Source: Bradyrhizobium sp. OK095
GTDB lineage: Bacteria; Pseudomonadota; Alphaproteobacteria; Rhizobiales; Xanthobacteraceae
Reading direction: 5' to 3'
Assembly (NCBI RefSeq): GCF_900109945.1
Contig: NZ_FOBX01000004.1
Location: forward strand, 1-64,000
DNA: 64,000 nt
The notes under the pieces were generated by a model. The model was not told the DNA's origin, searched no databases, and was given only the letters and a program-made list of their open reading frames with translations. Below, piece by piece: positions 1 to 7,735 of the stretch. Every line of letters starts with the position of its first letter. The stretch's first letter is position 1. A program made the translations under genes and the position numbers.

Positions 1-2
1 CC

Positions 3-128
3 GAACTCGTCGGCCAGCTTCTGTTCACCCGCCGAGCCCTTGCCACGATCGACAAGCCCCCGCCCATCAACCCCAGCCGCCGCCAATCCTGCAAAATCCC
101 CGGCCAGATCGAGTTCTGCTACGGCTGA
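3..128 (+). CDS. C-terminal end of an unidentified protein (partial)
   Basis: An open frame enters from the left edge and reads 41 residues to a TGA at 126-128. The peptide ends in KIPGQIEFCYG and is rich in Arg, Pro and Ser. I recognise no family from so short a tail. It points toward the convergent sthA gene, whose stop lies 47 bases away, so a gene end here fits the layout. It could also be a chance open frame, since GC-rich DNA keeps many frames open. Confidence 0.35.
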   Translation, partial: ELVGQLLFTRRALATIDKPPPINPSRRQSCKIPGQIEFCYG

Positions 129-174
129 GTTTCCCCGGACAGCCCTGCCGCAAGCGGGGCGAGGTGAAGGAAGA

Positions 175-1566
175 TCAGCGCGTCATCCTGTTCCACGCAT
201 CGAGGCCGGCGATCTTGTACGCCTCCGCCAGCGTCGGATAGTTGAAGGTGTTCTGGATGAAATAGTCGATGGTGCCTTTGAGATTGAGCACGGCCTGACC
301 GATATGGATCAGCTCGGTGGCGCCTTCGCCCAGAATATGTACGCCGAGCAGGCGGCGCGTCTTGGTCGAGAAGATCATCTTCATCATGCCGCTGTTCAGC
401 CCCATGATGTGGCCGCGCGAGGTCTCGCGGAAGCGCGCGATGCCGACCTCGTAGGGAATGCCGCGCGTGCGCACCTCTTCCTCGGTGAGGCCGGTGGTCG
501 AGATCTCCGGCACCGAATAGATGCCGTAGGGAAAGAATTCCGGCGGCGCCATCGGCTCCATGCCGAGCGCATGGCACGCGGCGACGCGGCCCTGCTCCAT
601 CGACGTCGAGGCAAGGCTCGGAAAGCCGATCACGTCGCCGGCCGCGTAGATGTGCGGCACGCTGGTCTGCAAGGTCACGGGATCGACCGAGATGCGGCCG
701 CGATGGTCGACCACGATGCCGGCGGCCTCTAAGTTGAGGCGATCCGTGGCGCCGACGCGCCCCGCGGCGAACAGCAGCATTTCCGTGGTGACGTGCCGCC
801 CGTCCGACAGATGCGTGACGATGCTGCCTTGTGCGGTCTTCTCGATCGAGTTGACCTTGGCGCCGAGCCGCAGCGCGACGTTGCGGTCGCGCAATTCGTG
901 CATGAACTCGTCGATCAATTCCTTGTCGATGAAGTCGAGGAAGGTCGGCCGCGGCTCGATCAGGGTCACGGGCACGTCGAGCGCGCTGAAGATGGTGGCA
1001 TATTCGACGCCGATCACGCCGGCACCGATCACGGCCAGGCTGCGCGGCAGCTTTGGCAGATCGATGATCTCGTCGCTGTCGAGCACGGTCACGCCGTCGA
1101 ACGGCACGTCGTCGGGCCGGAACGGCCGCGTGCCGCAGGCGATCAGGATGAAGGCAGCCGTGACCACCTTGGTCTCGCCGATCGGGCTCGTGATCTCGAT
1201 CTCGTGTGCCGAGACCAGCCGCGCCTCGCCATTGGCGGTCCGCACCTGATTGCGACTGAACTGATGCTCGAGCACCTCGACCTCGTGGTCGAGCGTCTTC
1301 TGCAGCCGGGTCATCAGATCGCTCGCCGCGATGTCCTGCTTCACCCGGTAGGAGCGGCCGTAAAAGCCGCGCTCGCGCCAGCCCGACAGGTTCAGCACGG
1401 TCTCGCGCAGCGTCTTCGAGGGAATTGTCCCCGTGTGAACGGAAACGCCGCCGACCCGCCGGCCCTTCTCGACCACCAGCACGGCCTTGCCGAGCTTGGC
1501 ACATTGCACCGCGGCCCGCCGACCCGACGGGCCCGAGCCGATCACCACCATGTCGTAGTCGTACAT
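175..1566 (-). CDS. sthA: Soluble pyridine nucleotide transhydrogenase (Si-specific NAD(P)+ transhydrogenase)
   Basis: This 463-residue flavoprotein moves reducing equivalents between NADPH and NAD+ in the cytoplasm. The N-terminal FAD fold shows VVIGSGPSG near residue 7, the central NAD(P) fold shows VIGAGVIGVEYA, and IYAAGDV marks the second FAD site. Where lipoamide dehydrogenase has a redox-active CxxxxC, this protein has GGVSVHTGTIPSKT at about 39-52, with no cysteine. That separates it from Lpd and matches the SthA group, as does the length. I chose the ATG at 1566 because the FAD fold starts directly after it; the frame stays open well upstream without homologous-looking sequence. It is divergent from the MFS gene at 1726. 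Confidence 0.9.
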   Translation of the reverse strand: MYDYDMVVIGSGPSGRRAAVQCAKLGKAVLVVEKGRRVGGVSVHTGTIPSKTLRETVLNLSGWRERGFYGRSYRVKQDIAASDLMTRLQKTLDHEVEVLEHQFSRNQVRTANGEARLVSAHEIEITSPIGETKVVTAAFILIACGTRPFRPDDVPFDGVTVLDSDEIIDLPKLPRSLAVIGAGVIGVEYATIFSALDVPVTLIEPRPTFLDFIDKELIDEFMHELRDRNVALRLGAKVNSIEKTAQGSIVTHLSDGRHVTTEMLLFAAGRVGATDRLNLEAAGIVVDHRGRISVDPVTLQTSVPHIYAAGDVIGFPSLASTSMEQGRVAACHALGMEPMAPPEFFPYGIYSVPEISTTGLTEEEVRTRGIPYEVGIARFRETSRGHIMGLNSGMMKMIFSTKTRRLLGVHILGEGATELIHIGQAVLNLKGTIDYFIQNTFNYPTLAEAYKIAGLDAWNRMTR

Positions 1567-1725
1567 CGCGAAGACTTCCGAGCCCGCAAAACCAGCAGAA
1601 ACCGACATGCAGCAATCGGGCCAGAGCGGCAAGGGGGTAGCAAGTCCTACCTCGGAGGTAATCGCGCGGATGCCGCCGATCTGCCAGCATCGCGCGCAAA
1701 TAAATTCCCTGGGGTTCGCGCGCCG

Positions 1726-3138
1726 ATGCATCAAATCGTCACAAAGCCTATCGATTCGACGCGGCGCTGGTGGGTGCTCGCCATCGTCGTCGCGGCACAG
1801 TTCATGTTCGGCGTCGACGCCTTCATCGTGAACGTCGCCATTCCCACCATCGCGGTCGACCTGCATGCGACGCCGGCGCAGATCGAATCCGTCATCGCGA
1901 TCTATCTGATCGCCTATGCCACGCTGGTCGTCACCGGCGGCCGGCTCGGCGACATCCGGGGCACCAGGAACGTCTTCCTCGCCGGCGTGCTCGGCTTCAC
2001 GGCGACCTCGCTCTGGTGCGGTCTGGCGCAATCAGGCTTCGAGCTGATCGTCGCGCGGCTGGCGCAGGGCGCCACCGCGGCGCTGATGGTACCGCAGGTG
2101 CTGGCGACGCTGCATTTGCTCTTCACCGACGAGCAGCGAAGCCGCGCCTTCGCCGTCTACGGCATCGTGCTCGGGCTCGCGGGCGCTGCGGGCTTCCTGC
2201 TCGGCGGTCTCCTCGTCACGCTCGATCTCGCCGGTGCCGGCTGGCGCTCGGTGTTCTTCGTCAACGTGCCCTGCGGCCTCGTGATCGCCGCTGTGGCCTG
2301 GCGCATCATGCCGTCGGTGCCGCGCCGGGCCGGCACAAGGCTCGACATCAAAGGGAGTGTCGTGCTGTTCGCGGGGCTGTTGTGCCTGATCGGTCCGCTG
2401 CTGTTCGGCCACGATGCCGGCTGGGCGCCGTGGCTGTGGGCGGTGATGATAGGCGGCGGTGCGATCCTCGCGGGATTCCTGAAGCTCGAGCACGCGGTCG
2501 CACGTGCCGGCGGCATGCCGCTGATCGATCTCACGCTACTGGCTGACGCAGCTTTCCTGCGCGGGCTCGGTGCTGCCTTCTTTTTCTTCGTCGCCAATCT
2601 CTCATTCTATCTGGTCATGACGCTGTTCATGCAGCGCGGTCTGAAGATCCCGCCGCTCGCAGCCGGGCTAGTCTTCGTTCCGCTCGCGCTGGCCTTCGTC
2701 GTGGCGTCGCGCCACAGCGGCGCGCGGGCGCGCCATCGCGGCACCAAGGTGCTGATCGAGGGCTGTGCGTTGCAGATCGCAGGTCTTGGAGCGCTCGCGC
2801 TTGTTGCGGCCTATGTCGAAGCGCCGACGCCGATCGTGCTCGCATTGACGCTGATCATCTTCGGTTACGGTCAGGGCCTCGTGATGGCACCGCTGTCAGG
2901 CGCGGTGCTCTCGACCGTCAAACCCGCCGCCGCAGGCTCAGCTTCCGGCATGTACGGCACGACGGCGCAGATCGGAAATGCGGCCGGAGTGGCCGCAATC
3001 GGAGCCGTGTTCTTCGCGGTCGAATCATTGCAATCAGCGCGCGCAGGATTCCTGGTCTCGCTTGCATTGTTCGCGGTGTTAATGATGATCTGCGTCGCAT
3101 TTCTGTCGTGGATGCGCCGCGCATCTGCACGAAGTTGA
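1726..3138 (+). CDS. MFS transporter, DHA2-like drug exporter
   Basis: A 470-residue inner-membrane protein with about 14 hydrophobic segments, the usual layout of the DHA2 family of proton-driven exporters. Family marks are FMFGVDAFIVNVAIPTI in the first segment, GGRLGDIRGTRN in the loop after segment 2 (the MFS loop motif) and RLAQGATAALMVPQ in segment 4. The open frame continues far upstream, but that part is the antisense shadow of sthA. The ATG at 1726 follows the sthA promoter region and starts directly before the first membrane segment. The substrate cannot be read from the sequence. No periplasmic adaptor gene is adjacent. Confidence 0.85.
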   Translation: MHQIVTKPIDSTRRWWVLAIVVAAQFMFGVDAFIVNVAIPTIAVDLHATPAQIESVIAIYLIAYATLVVTGGRLGDIRGTRNVFLAGVLGFTATSLWCGLAQSGFELIVARLAQGATAALMVPQVLATLHLLFTDEQRSRAFAVYGIVLGLAGAAGFLLGGLLVTLDLAGAGWRSVFFVNVPCGLVIAAVAWRIMPSVPRRAGTRLDIKGSVVLFAGLLCLIGPLLFGHDAGWAPWLWAVMIGGGAILAGFLKLEHAVARAGGMPLIDLTLLADAAFLRGLGAAFFFFVANLSFYLVMTLFMQRGLKIPPLAAGLVFVPLALAFVVASRHSGARARHRGTKVLIEGCALQIAGLGALALVAAYVEAPTPIVLALTLIIFGYGQGLVMAPLSGAVLSTVKPAAAGSASGMYGTTAQIGNAAGVAAIGAVFFAVESLQSARAGFLVSLALFAVLMMICVAFLSWMRRASARS

Positions 3139-3277
3139 GGCATTGCGGTTAATACGCACGGATTCCTGCGGGGTTTTGCGTGATTCAGGGCTGATCGACA
3201 GCACACGGCCTTTTCATTTTGCAGTGCAGCAACTATTTGGTTGGCTGAACGTTGAACGTCGCCTGCCAGGAGTTGCC

Positions 3278-4432
3278 GTGTCGCTCGCCAAAAATCTCGA
3301 TCTCTTGAGACATCTGCCCAAGGTGGATGGTTTGCGCCTGACCGAGTTCGGCCGGAGCGCGGATGTGTCCAGTCCGTTGCAGGAAGTCACTGATTTCGGT
3401 GACAATCCCGGGGCCTTGCGCATGTTCGCATTGGTGCCGGAGCAATTGCAGAAGTCGCGTGCGCTCGTCGTCGTGCTGCACGGCTGCGGCCAGACCGCAG
3501 CAAGTTACGATCTCGGTGCGGGCTGGTCGACGCTAGCGCAGCATTACGGCTTTGCGCTGGTGATGCCCGAGCAGCAGCGCATCAACAATGGCAACACCTG
3601 CTTCAACTGGTTCAATCCGGAAGACACCGCGCGCGACAGCGGCGAGGCGCGTTCGATACGCGAGATGATCGCGCACATGGCCACGACACACCGCATCGAT
3701 CCCAGGCGCATCTTCATCACGGGGCTTTCCGCTGGCGGCGGCATGACCTCGGTGATGCTCGCGACCTATCCGGAAGTTTTCGCGGCCGGTGCGATCATCG
3801 CCGGGCTTCCTTACGGCATCGCGTCGAATTTGCGTGAGGCGCTCGACGGCATGTTTCATTCGCCGGAGCGGCCCGAGCGCGAGCTCGGCGATTTCGTGCG
3901 GCGGGCCTCGAGCCATAGCGGGCCCTGGCCGAAGGTTTCGGTGTGGCACGGCAGCGCCGACCGCACCGTCAATCCCGGCAATGCCAACGAGATCGTCAAG
4001 CAGTGGCTCGATCTGCACGACCTGCCGCTGGTGCCGATGGCGGAGACCAATGTCGACGGCTATCCGCGCCAGGCCTGGTGGGACAAGGACGGCGAGACGC
4101 TGGTCGAGTCCTATGCCATCACCGACATGGCGCACGGCACGCCGCTTGGGCTCGCCGACAACGACCAACGCTATGGCGTCGAAGGCGCGTTCCTGATCGA
4201 GGCCGGCATTTCGTCGTCCTACCACATCGCGAAGTTCTTTGGCCTGACCGGATGGATTGCGGACGCGAAGAACGCGGAGGCAAAGCCGACACGTTCGCCC
4301 GCGCCGCATCTGGCACGCTCGATCCGCGCGGCGGTCGCGGAGCCGGCCGAGCCGAAGCCCGAGGAGGCCCGCGGCTTCGATCTCGGCCAGATCATTACCC
4401 GCGCGCTGACCGCCGCGGGGTTGATGAAGTAG
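3278..4432 (+). CDS. PHB depolymerase family esterase (LpqC/feruloyl-esterase-like)
   Basis: A predicted alpha/beta-hydrolase of 384 residues. It shows the oxyanion segment VVVLHGCGQT near 64-73, the nucleophile elbow GLSAGGGM with Ser151, a WHGSAD stretch that may hold the acid, and a late DMAHGTPLG that may hold the His. CFNWF after NNGNT is typical of the esterase group annotated as 'PHB depolymerase family', which includes many enzymes acting on other esters. I prefer the GTG at 3278 because CAGGAG lies about 6 bases upstream; the frame stays open to 3143 without good start signals. No clear signal peptide is present, so an intracellular or non-classical location is likely. It ends one base from the convergent gene at 4434. 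Confidence 0.8.
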   Translation: MSLAKNLDLLRHLPKVDGLRLTEFGRSADVSSPLQEVTDFGDNPGALRMFALVPEQLQKSRALVVVLHGCGQTAASYDLGAGWSTLAQHYGFALVMPEQQRINNGNTCFNWFNPEDTARDSGEARSIREMIAHMATTHRIDPRRIFITGLSAGGGMTSVMLATYPEVFAAGAIIAGLPYGIASNLREALDGMFHSPERPERELGDFVRRASSHSGPWPKVSVWHGSADRTVNPGNANEIVKQWLDLHDLPLVPMAETNVDGYPRQAWWDKDGETLVESYAITDMAHGTPLGLADNDQRYGVEGAFLIEAGISSSYHIAKFFGLTGWIADAKNAEAKPTRSPAPHLARSIRAAVAEPAEPKPEEARGFDLGQIITRALTAAGLMK

Positions 4433-4433
4433 C

Positions 4434-4736
4434 TCAGGCCGTCGCGTCGACCATCTCGATCGGCGTTACCGTCACCTCGCCACCGGCGACCTTCCGCGTC
4501 ATCTCCTGATACTGCTTGAAGAACTCCCGCGATTGCAGCGCCTTTTGCGCGGCATCGTCGGCGGCGCTGGCGAGATGGAAATAGTGGCCATCGTCGCGGT
4601 TCTTGAGGACGCGGTAGCCGATCCGCCCTTTCAGCTCCGGGTCGCCGTCGATCGCCTTGATGAAGCGGCCGATCTCCTGGTGCCAGGCTTCCGTCGTGCC
4701 GTTTTTGAATTCATACCGGATCATGAAGTGCTTCAT
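4434..4736 (-). CDS. Small alpha/beta-barrel (ABM/Dabb-like) protein of unknown function
   Basis: A 100-residue soluble protein. The start MKHFMIRYEFKNG and the alternation of short strands and helices resemble ferredoxin-like folds of the antibiotic-biosynthesis-monooxygenase or stress-barrel type; I cannot name a substrate. The ATG at 4736 is supported by AGGGAGCG a few bases upstream. The frame extends to 4901 but runs into the divergent regulator's control region. The gene is divergently transcribed from an HxlR regulator across a 139-base gap that holds a direct repeat, so it is the likely target of that regulator. Divergent pairing of HxlR regulators with small oxidoreductases or monooxygenases is common. 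Confidence 0.7.
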   Translation of the reverse strand: MKHFMIRYEFKNGTTEAWHQEIGRFIKAIDGDPELKGRIGYRVLKNRDDGHYFHLASAADDAAQKALQSREFFKQYQEMTRKVAGGEVTVTPIEMVDATA

Positions 4737-4793
4737 GTGACGCTCCCTGTTCGTCATGTGCACCATCATCTGCGGCCTGCAGGCAATCCTGCA

Positions 4794-4820
4794 AGTATGG
4801 ACAAAATTGATAGTATGGAC
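4794..4820. promoter_or_regulatory. Candidate HxlR operator: two direct copies of AGTATGGAC
   Basis: AGTATGGAC occurs at 4794-4802 and again at 4812-4820, a period of 18 bases, inside an AT-rich patch of the gap between the 4736 gene and the HxlR gene. The patch stands out against GC-rich surroundings. I infer a binding site for the adjacent regulator. The arrangement is direct, whereas many known HxlR sites are inverted. Confidence 0.5.
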
Positions 4821-4875
4821 TTTTTCGGCGTCGCTCCTATCCTCATGCGAGTCCGCTGCACATGGAGGAGACGAC

Positions 4876-5244
4876 ATGGCAAAAGCTTCCGCCGTGCGCA
4901 CCTGCCCGGTCGCAGCGTTTCAAAAAATGATCAGCGGCAAGTACAAGCTGCGCATCGTCTGGGACCTCAAGGACGGCCCCCGCCGCTATGGCGAGATCAG
5001 GAGCGGCCTGCTGCGCGGCACGGAAGGCAGCGCCGAGATTACCCCGCGCGTGCTCAGCCGTGAATTGAAGGCGCTGACAGAGAGCGGCCTGATCGACCGC
5101 AAGGATTTTGGCGAGGTGCCGCCGAAGGTCGAGTATCGACTGACGCGGAAAGGAAAGAGTTTTGTCCCCGTGGTCGCTGCGATCCGCGAATGGGGTGAGC
5201 GCAACCTGAGTGAGACGGCGGCGCTCGTAGACGCCGCCGAATAA
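4876..5244 (+). CDS. HxlR-family winged-helix transcriptional regulator
   Basis: A 122-residue DNA-binding protein. CPVAAFQKMISGKYKLRIVWDL at the start and RYGEIR ... ITPRVLSRELKALTESGLI in the middle are the HxlR hallmark: a Cys near the N-terminus, then a winged helix. The single Cys (Cys10) is where the redox-sensing members of the family place their sensor thiol, but sensing is only inferred here. The ATG at 4876 has GGAGGAG directly upstream. It is divergent from the small monooxygenase-like gene and probably controls it and itself through the direct repeat between them. Its stop lies three bases from the convergent hydrolase gene. Confidence 0.88.
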   Translation: MAKASAVRTCPVAAFQKMISGKYKLRIVWDLKDGPRRYGEIRSGLLRGTEGSAEITPRVLSRELKALTESGLIDRKDFGEVPPKVEYRLTRKGKSFVPVVAAIREWGERNLSETAALVDAAE

Positions 5245-5247
5245 CCC

Positions 5248-5916
5248 TCACATCTCGCCGGTGATGAACGGATTGGTCATCCGCTCCTGGCCGATGCTCG
5301 AACCCGCGCCATGGCCGCAGATGAAGCCGACATCGTCGCCGAGCGGCAAGAGCTTGGTCTTGATCGAGTTGATCAGCGTCGCATGACTGCCGCCGGGCAA
5401 ATCAGTGCGCCCGACCGAGCCTGCGAACAAGACGTCGCCGACATGGGCGAAACGTAAATCCTTGTTGAAGAACACCACGCTGCCCGGTGAGTGGCCGGGG
5501 CAGTGGAAAATCTCGAAGTTGAGGTCGCCGATCGACACGGTGTCGCCCTCGTCGAGCCAGCGGTCCGGCTCGAAATTGCGGCCCCCCGTCATGCCGAAGC
5601 GCGCGCCGCTCTCGACCACGTTGTCGAGCAGATATTTGTCCGCTTCATGCGGGCCCTCGATCGGCACCTTCAGCGCATCGCGCAATTCCGCCGCGCCGCC
5701 GACATGGTCGATGTGGCCGTGGGTCAGCCAGATCTTCTCCACGGTGACGCCGGTCTGCTTGATCGCCTCCAGAATTTTCGGCACGTCGCCGCCGGGGTCG
5801 ATCACCACGGCCTTCTTGGAAGGCTCATCCCAGATGATGGTGCAGTTCTGCTCGAACAGCGTCACGGGGACGATGATCGCGCCGGCCTTGGCTTTGTTGT
5901 CATCTTGCTCTGTCAT
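5248..5916 (-). CDS. MBL-fold metallohydrolase, glyoxalase II-like
   Basis: A 222-residue metallo-beta-lactamase-fold hydrolase. The metal site is complete: LTHGHIDHVGG (the HxHxDH motif), CPGHSPGSV, FAHVGDVLF and a late CGHGAGS. The short, single-domain form without the glyoxalase II C-terminal helical domain resembles YcbL-type hydrolases acting on thioesters such as S-lactoylglutathione. It lacks a signal peptide, so it is cytoplasmic and not an exported antibiotic-degrading enzyme. The ATG at 5916 begins MTEQDDN; the longer open frame upstream overlaps an unrelated hydrophilic stretch. Confidence 0.85.
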   Translation of the reverse strand: MTEQDDNKAKAGAIIVPVTLFEQNCTIIWDEPSKKAVVIDPGGDVPKILEAIKQTGVTVEKIWLTHGHIDHVGGAAELRDALKVPIEGPHEADKYLLDNVVESGARFGMTGGRNFEPDRWLDEGDTVSIGDLNFEIFHCPGHSPGSVVFFNKDLRFAHVGDVLFAGSVGRTDLPGGSHATLINSIKTKLLPLGDDVGFICGHGAGSSIGQERMTNPFITGEM

Positions 5917-6088
5917 GGCGCCACAATGCCGATTTTTGCCATGCCGCCAAGCAAAAGATTCGTGGCGGGCTCGGGGAACGGCGGCCCCGGCCGTCACACG
6001 GCCGTCCCATTTCGCCTGCTGGTTTGAACCGGGACGTCGCTTCCGCGTTCTCTTGCGCGAGACATAGTTTCAGGATGGGTTTTCCAAG

Positions 6089-7693
6089 ATGGGTCAGGGC
6101 AGCGAGACTTGGTGGCGCGACGGCATCTTCTATCAGATCTATCCGCGCTCCTATCAGGACTCGGACGGCAATGGCGTCGGCGATCTCGCCGGGATCCTCC
6201 GGCGCCTTCCCTATGTGAAATCGCTCGGCGTCGACGCGATCTGGCTGTCGCCGATCTTCCCCTCGCCGATGGCCGATTTCGGCTACGACATTTCCGACTA
6301 TACCGACATCGATCCGCTGTTCGGCACGATGGCGGATTTCGATGCGCTGCTCGCCGCCGTGCACGACAACGGTCTCAAGCTGATCCTCGACCTCGTGCCG
6401 AACCACACTTCGGACCAGCATCCCTGGTTCGTCGAGAGCCGCTCTTCGCGCGACAATCCCAAGCGCGATTGGTACATCTGGCGCGACCCGCAGCCTGATG
6501 GAAGCGCGCCCAACAACTGGCTGTCCGAGTTCGGCGGCAGCGCCTGGCAGTTCGACGAGGCCACGGGTCAATATTACTACCACGCCTTCCTTGCGAAGCA
6601 GCCGGACCTCAATTGGCGCAACCCTGAGGTCCGCGCCGCGATCTACGACGTGATGCGGTTCTGGCTGGGGAAGGGCGTCGACGGCTTTCGCGTCGATGTG
6701 ATCTGGCACCTGATCAAGGATTCCGAATTCCGCGACAATCCGCCGAACCCGCATTATGTCGAGGGCCGGCCGCCGAACGAGAAGATCCTGACGCAATACT
6801 CCACCGATCAACCGGAGGTGTTTGACGTCATCGCCGAGATGCGGCGTGTCACCGATGCCTATGATGCCCGCGTGCTGATCGGCGAGATCTATCTGCCGCT
6901 GCACCGGCTGATGGCCTATTACGGCAACGATCTCACCGGCGCGCAGATGCCGTTCAACTTCGCACTGCTCTCGACCTTCTGGAGTGCGCGTTCGATCGAG
7001 CACATCATCGAGGATTACGAGAAGGCGTTGCCGAAGGGCGCCTGGCCGAACTGGGTGCTCGGCAACCATGATCGCCCGCGGGTGGCAAGCCGCGTCGGGC
7101 CCGAGCAGGCCCGAATCGCCGCCATGCTGCTGCTGACCTTGCGCGGCACGCCGACGCTCTATTACGGCGACGAGATCGCCATGCACCAGCTCGCCATTGC
7201 GCCCGAGGACGTCCGCGACCCCTTCGAGAAGAGCGTCCCCGGGATTGGCGTCGGGCGCGACGGCTGCCGCACGCCGATGCAATGGGACTCGTCCGGCTTC
7301 GGAGGCTTCTCGGAGGTCAGGCCGTGGTTGCCGCTGCCGGAGGACCATATCCATGAGAACGTCGTCAATCTCGAAGCCGACACGCGCTCGATCCTGAACC
7401 TGTACAAGCGCCTGATCGCGTTGCGGAAGACCAGCCCGCCGCTGGTGTCAGGCGACTATCACCCGATCGCCGCGCAGGGCGATTTGCTCGTCTATCGCCG
7501 CGAGGCCGAGGGCAGGAGCGTGATCGTGGTGCTCAATCTCGGCCCCGAGCCGATCGCCGTGACCACCAGCGCGATCCGTTTCGGCAGCGAGATCTTGCTG
7601 TCGACGTTTCTGGATCGTGAGGGTGAGAGGTTGGAAGGCGTATTGGACTTGCGCGGCAACGAGGGCGTGGTGGTGATGCCGCCACATACCTAG
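6089..7693 (+). CDS. GH13 alpha-glucosidase / oligo-1,6-glucosidase-like enzyme
   Basis: A 534-residue alpha-amylase-superfamily enzyme. It opens with WWRDGIFYQIYPRSYQD, and the four conserved regions are present: DLVPNH near 101, GFRVDV with the nucleophile Asp203, LIGEIY with the acid/base Glu266 and LGNHDRPR with Asp328. These point to exo-acting alpha-glucosidases that hydrolyse short malto- or isomalto-oligosaccharides or sucrose-type substrates. No signal peptide is seen, so it is likely cytoplasmic. It converges on the second GH13 gene, and the two share a hairpin between their ends, which suggests a common role in trehalose or glycogen-derived sugar turnover. Confidence 0.88.
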   Translation: MGQGSETWWRDGIFYQIYPRSYQDSDGNGVGDLAGILRRLPYVKSLGVDAIWLSPIFPSPMADFGYDISDYTDIDPLFGTMADFDALLAAVHDNGLKLILDLVPNHTSDQHPWFVESRSSRDNPKRDWYIWRDPQPDGSAPNNWLSEFGGSAWQFDEATGQYYYHAFLAKQPDLNWRNPEVRAAIYDVMRFWLGKGVDGFRVDVIWHLIKDSEFRDNPPNPHYVEGRPPNEKILTQYSTDQPEVFDVIAEMRRVTDAYDARVLIGEIYLPLHRLMAYYGNDLTGAQMPFNFALLSTFWSARSIEHIIEDYEKALPKGAWPNWVLGNHDRPRVASRVGPEQARIAAMLLLTLRGTPTLYYGDEIAMHQLAIAPEDVRDPFEKSVPGIGVGRDGCRTPMQWDSSGFGGFSEVRPWLPLPEDHIHENVVNLEADTRSILNLYKRLIALRKTSPPLVSGDYHPIAAQGDLLVYRREAEGRSVIVVLNLGPEPIAVTTSAIRFGSEILLSTFLDREGERLEGVLDLRGNEGVVVMPPHT

Positions 7694-7723
7694 CTGTCGT
7701 CCTCGCTTTCGCGGGGACGACAG
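7694..7723. terminator. Shared hairpin between convergent GH13 genes
   Basis: CTGTCGTCC at 7694-7702 pairs perfectly with GGACGACAG at 7715-7723, with a short CGC/GCG stem inside the loop. It begins directly after the stop of the gene on the plus strand and lies 13 bases from the end of the minus-strand gene. It has no T-run, so it may act as a bidirectional RNA end-stabiliser or factor-assisted terminator. It could also be a degraded palindromic repeat. Confidence 0.5.
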
Positions 7724-7735
7724 GCGTGTGTGTGG

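Noticed and set aside
175..1566. sthA as a dihydrolipoamide dehydrogenase
   Set aside because: The redox CxxxxC site is absent (GGVSVHTGTIPSKT), so it cannot act as Lpd.
793..1725. Long N-terminal extension of the MFS exporter frame
   Set aside because: This part is antisense to sthA and its product has no membrane or family features; the exporter begins at 1726.
5248..5916. MBL-fold protein as a metallo-beta-lactamase
   Set aside because: It has no signal peptide and shows the glyoxalase II-type motif pattern; it is more likely a thioester hydrolase.
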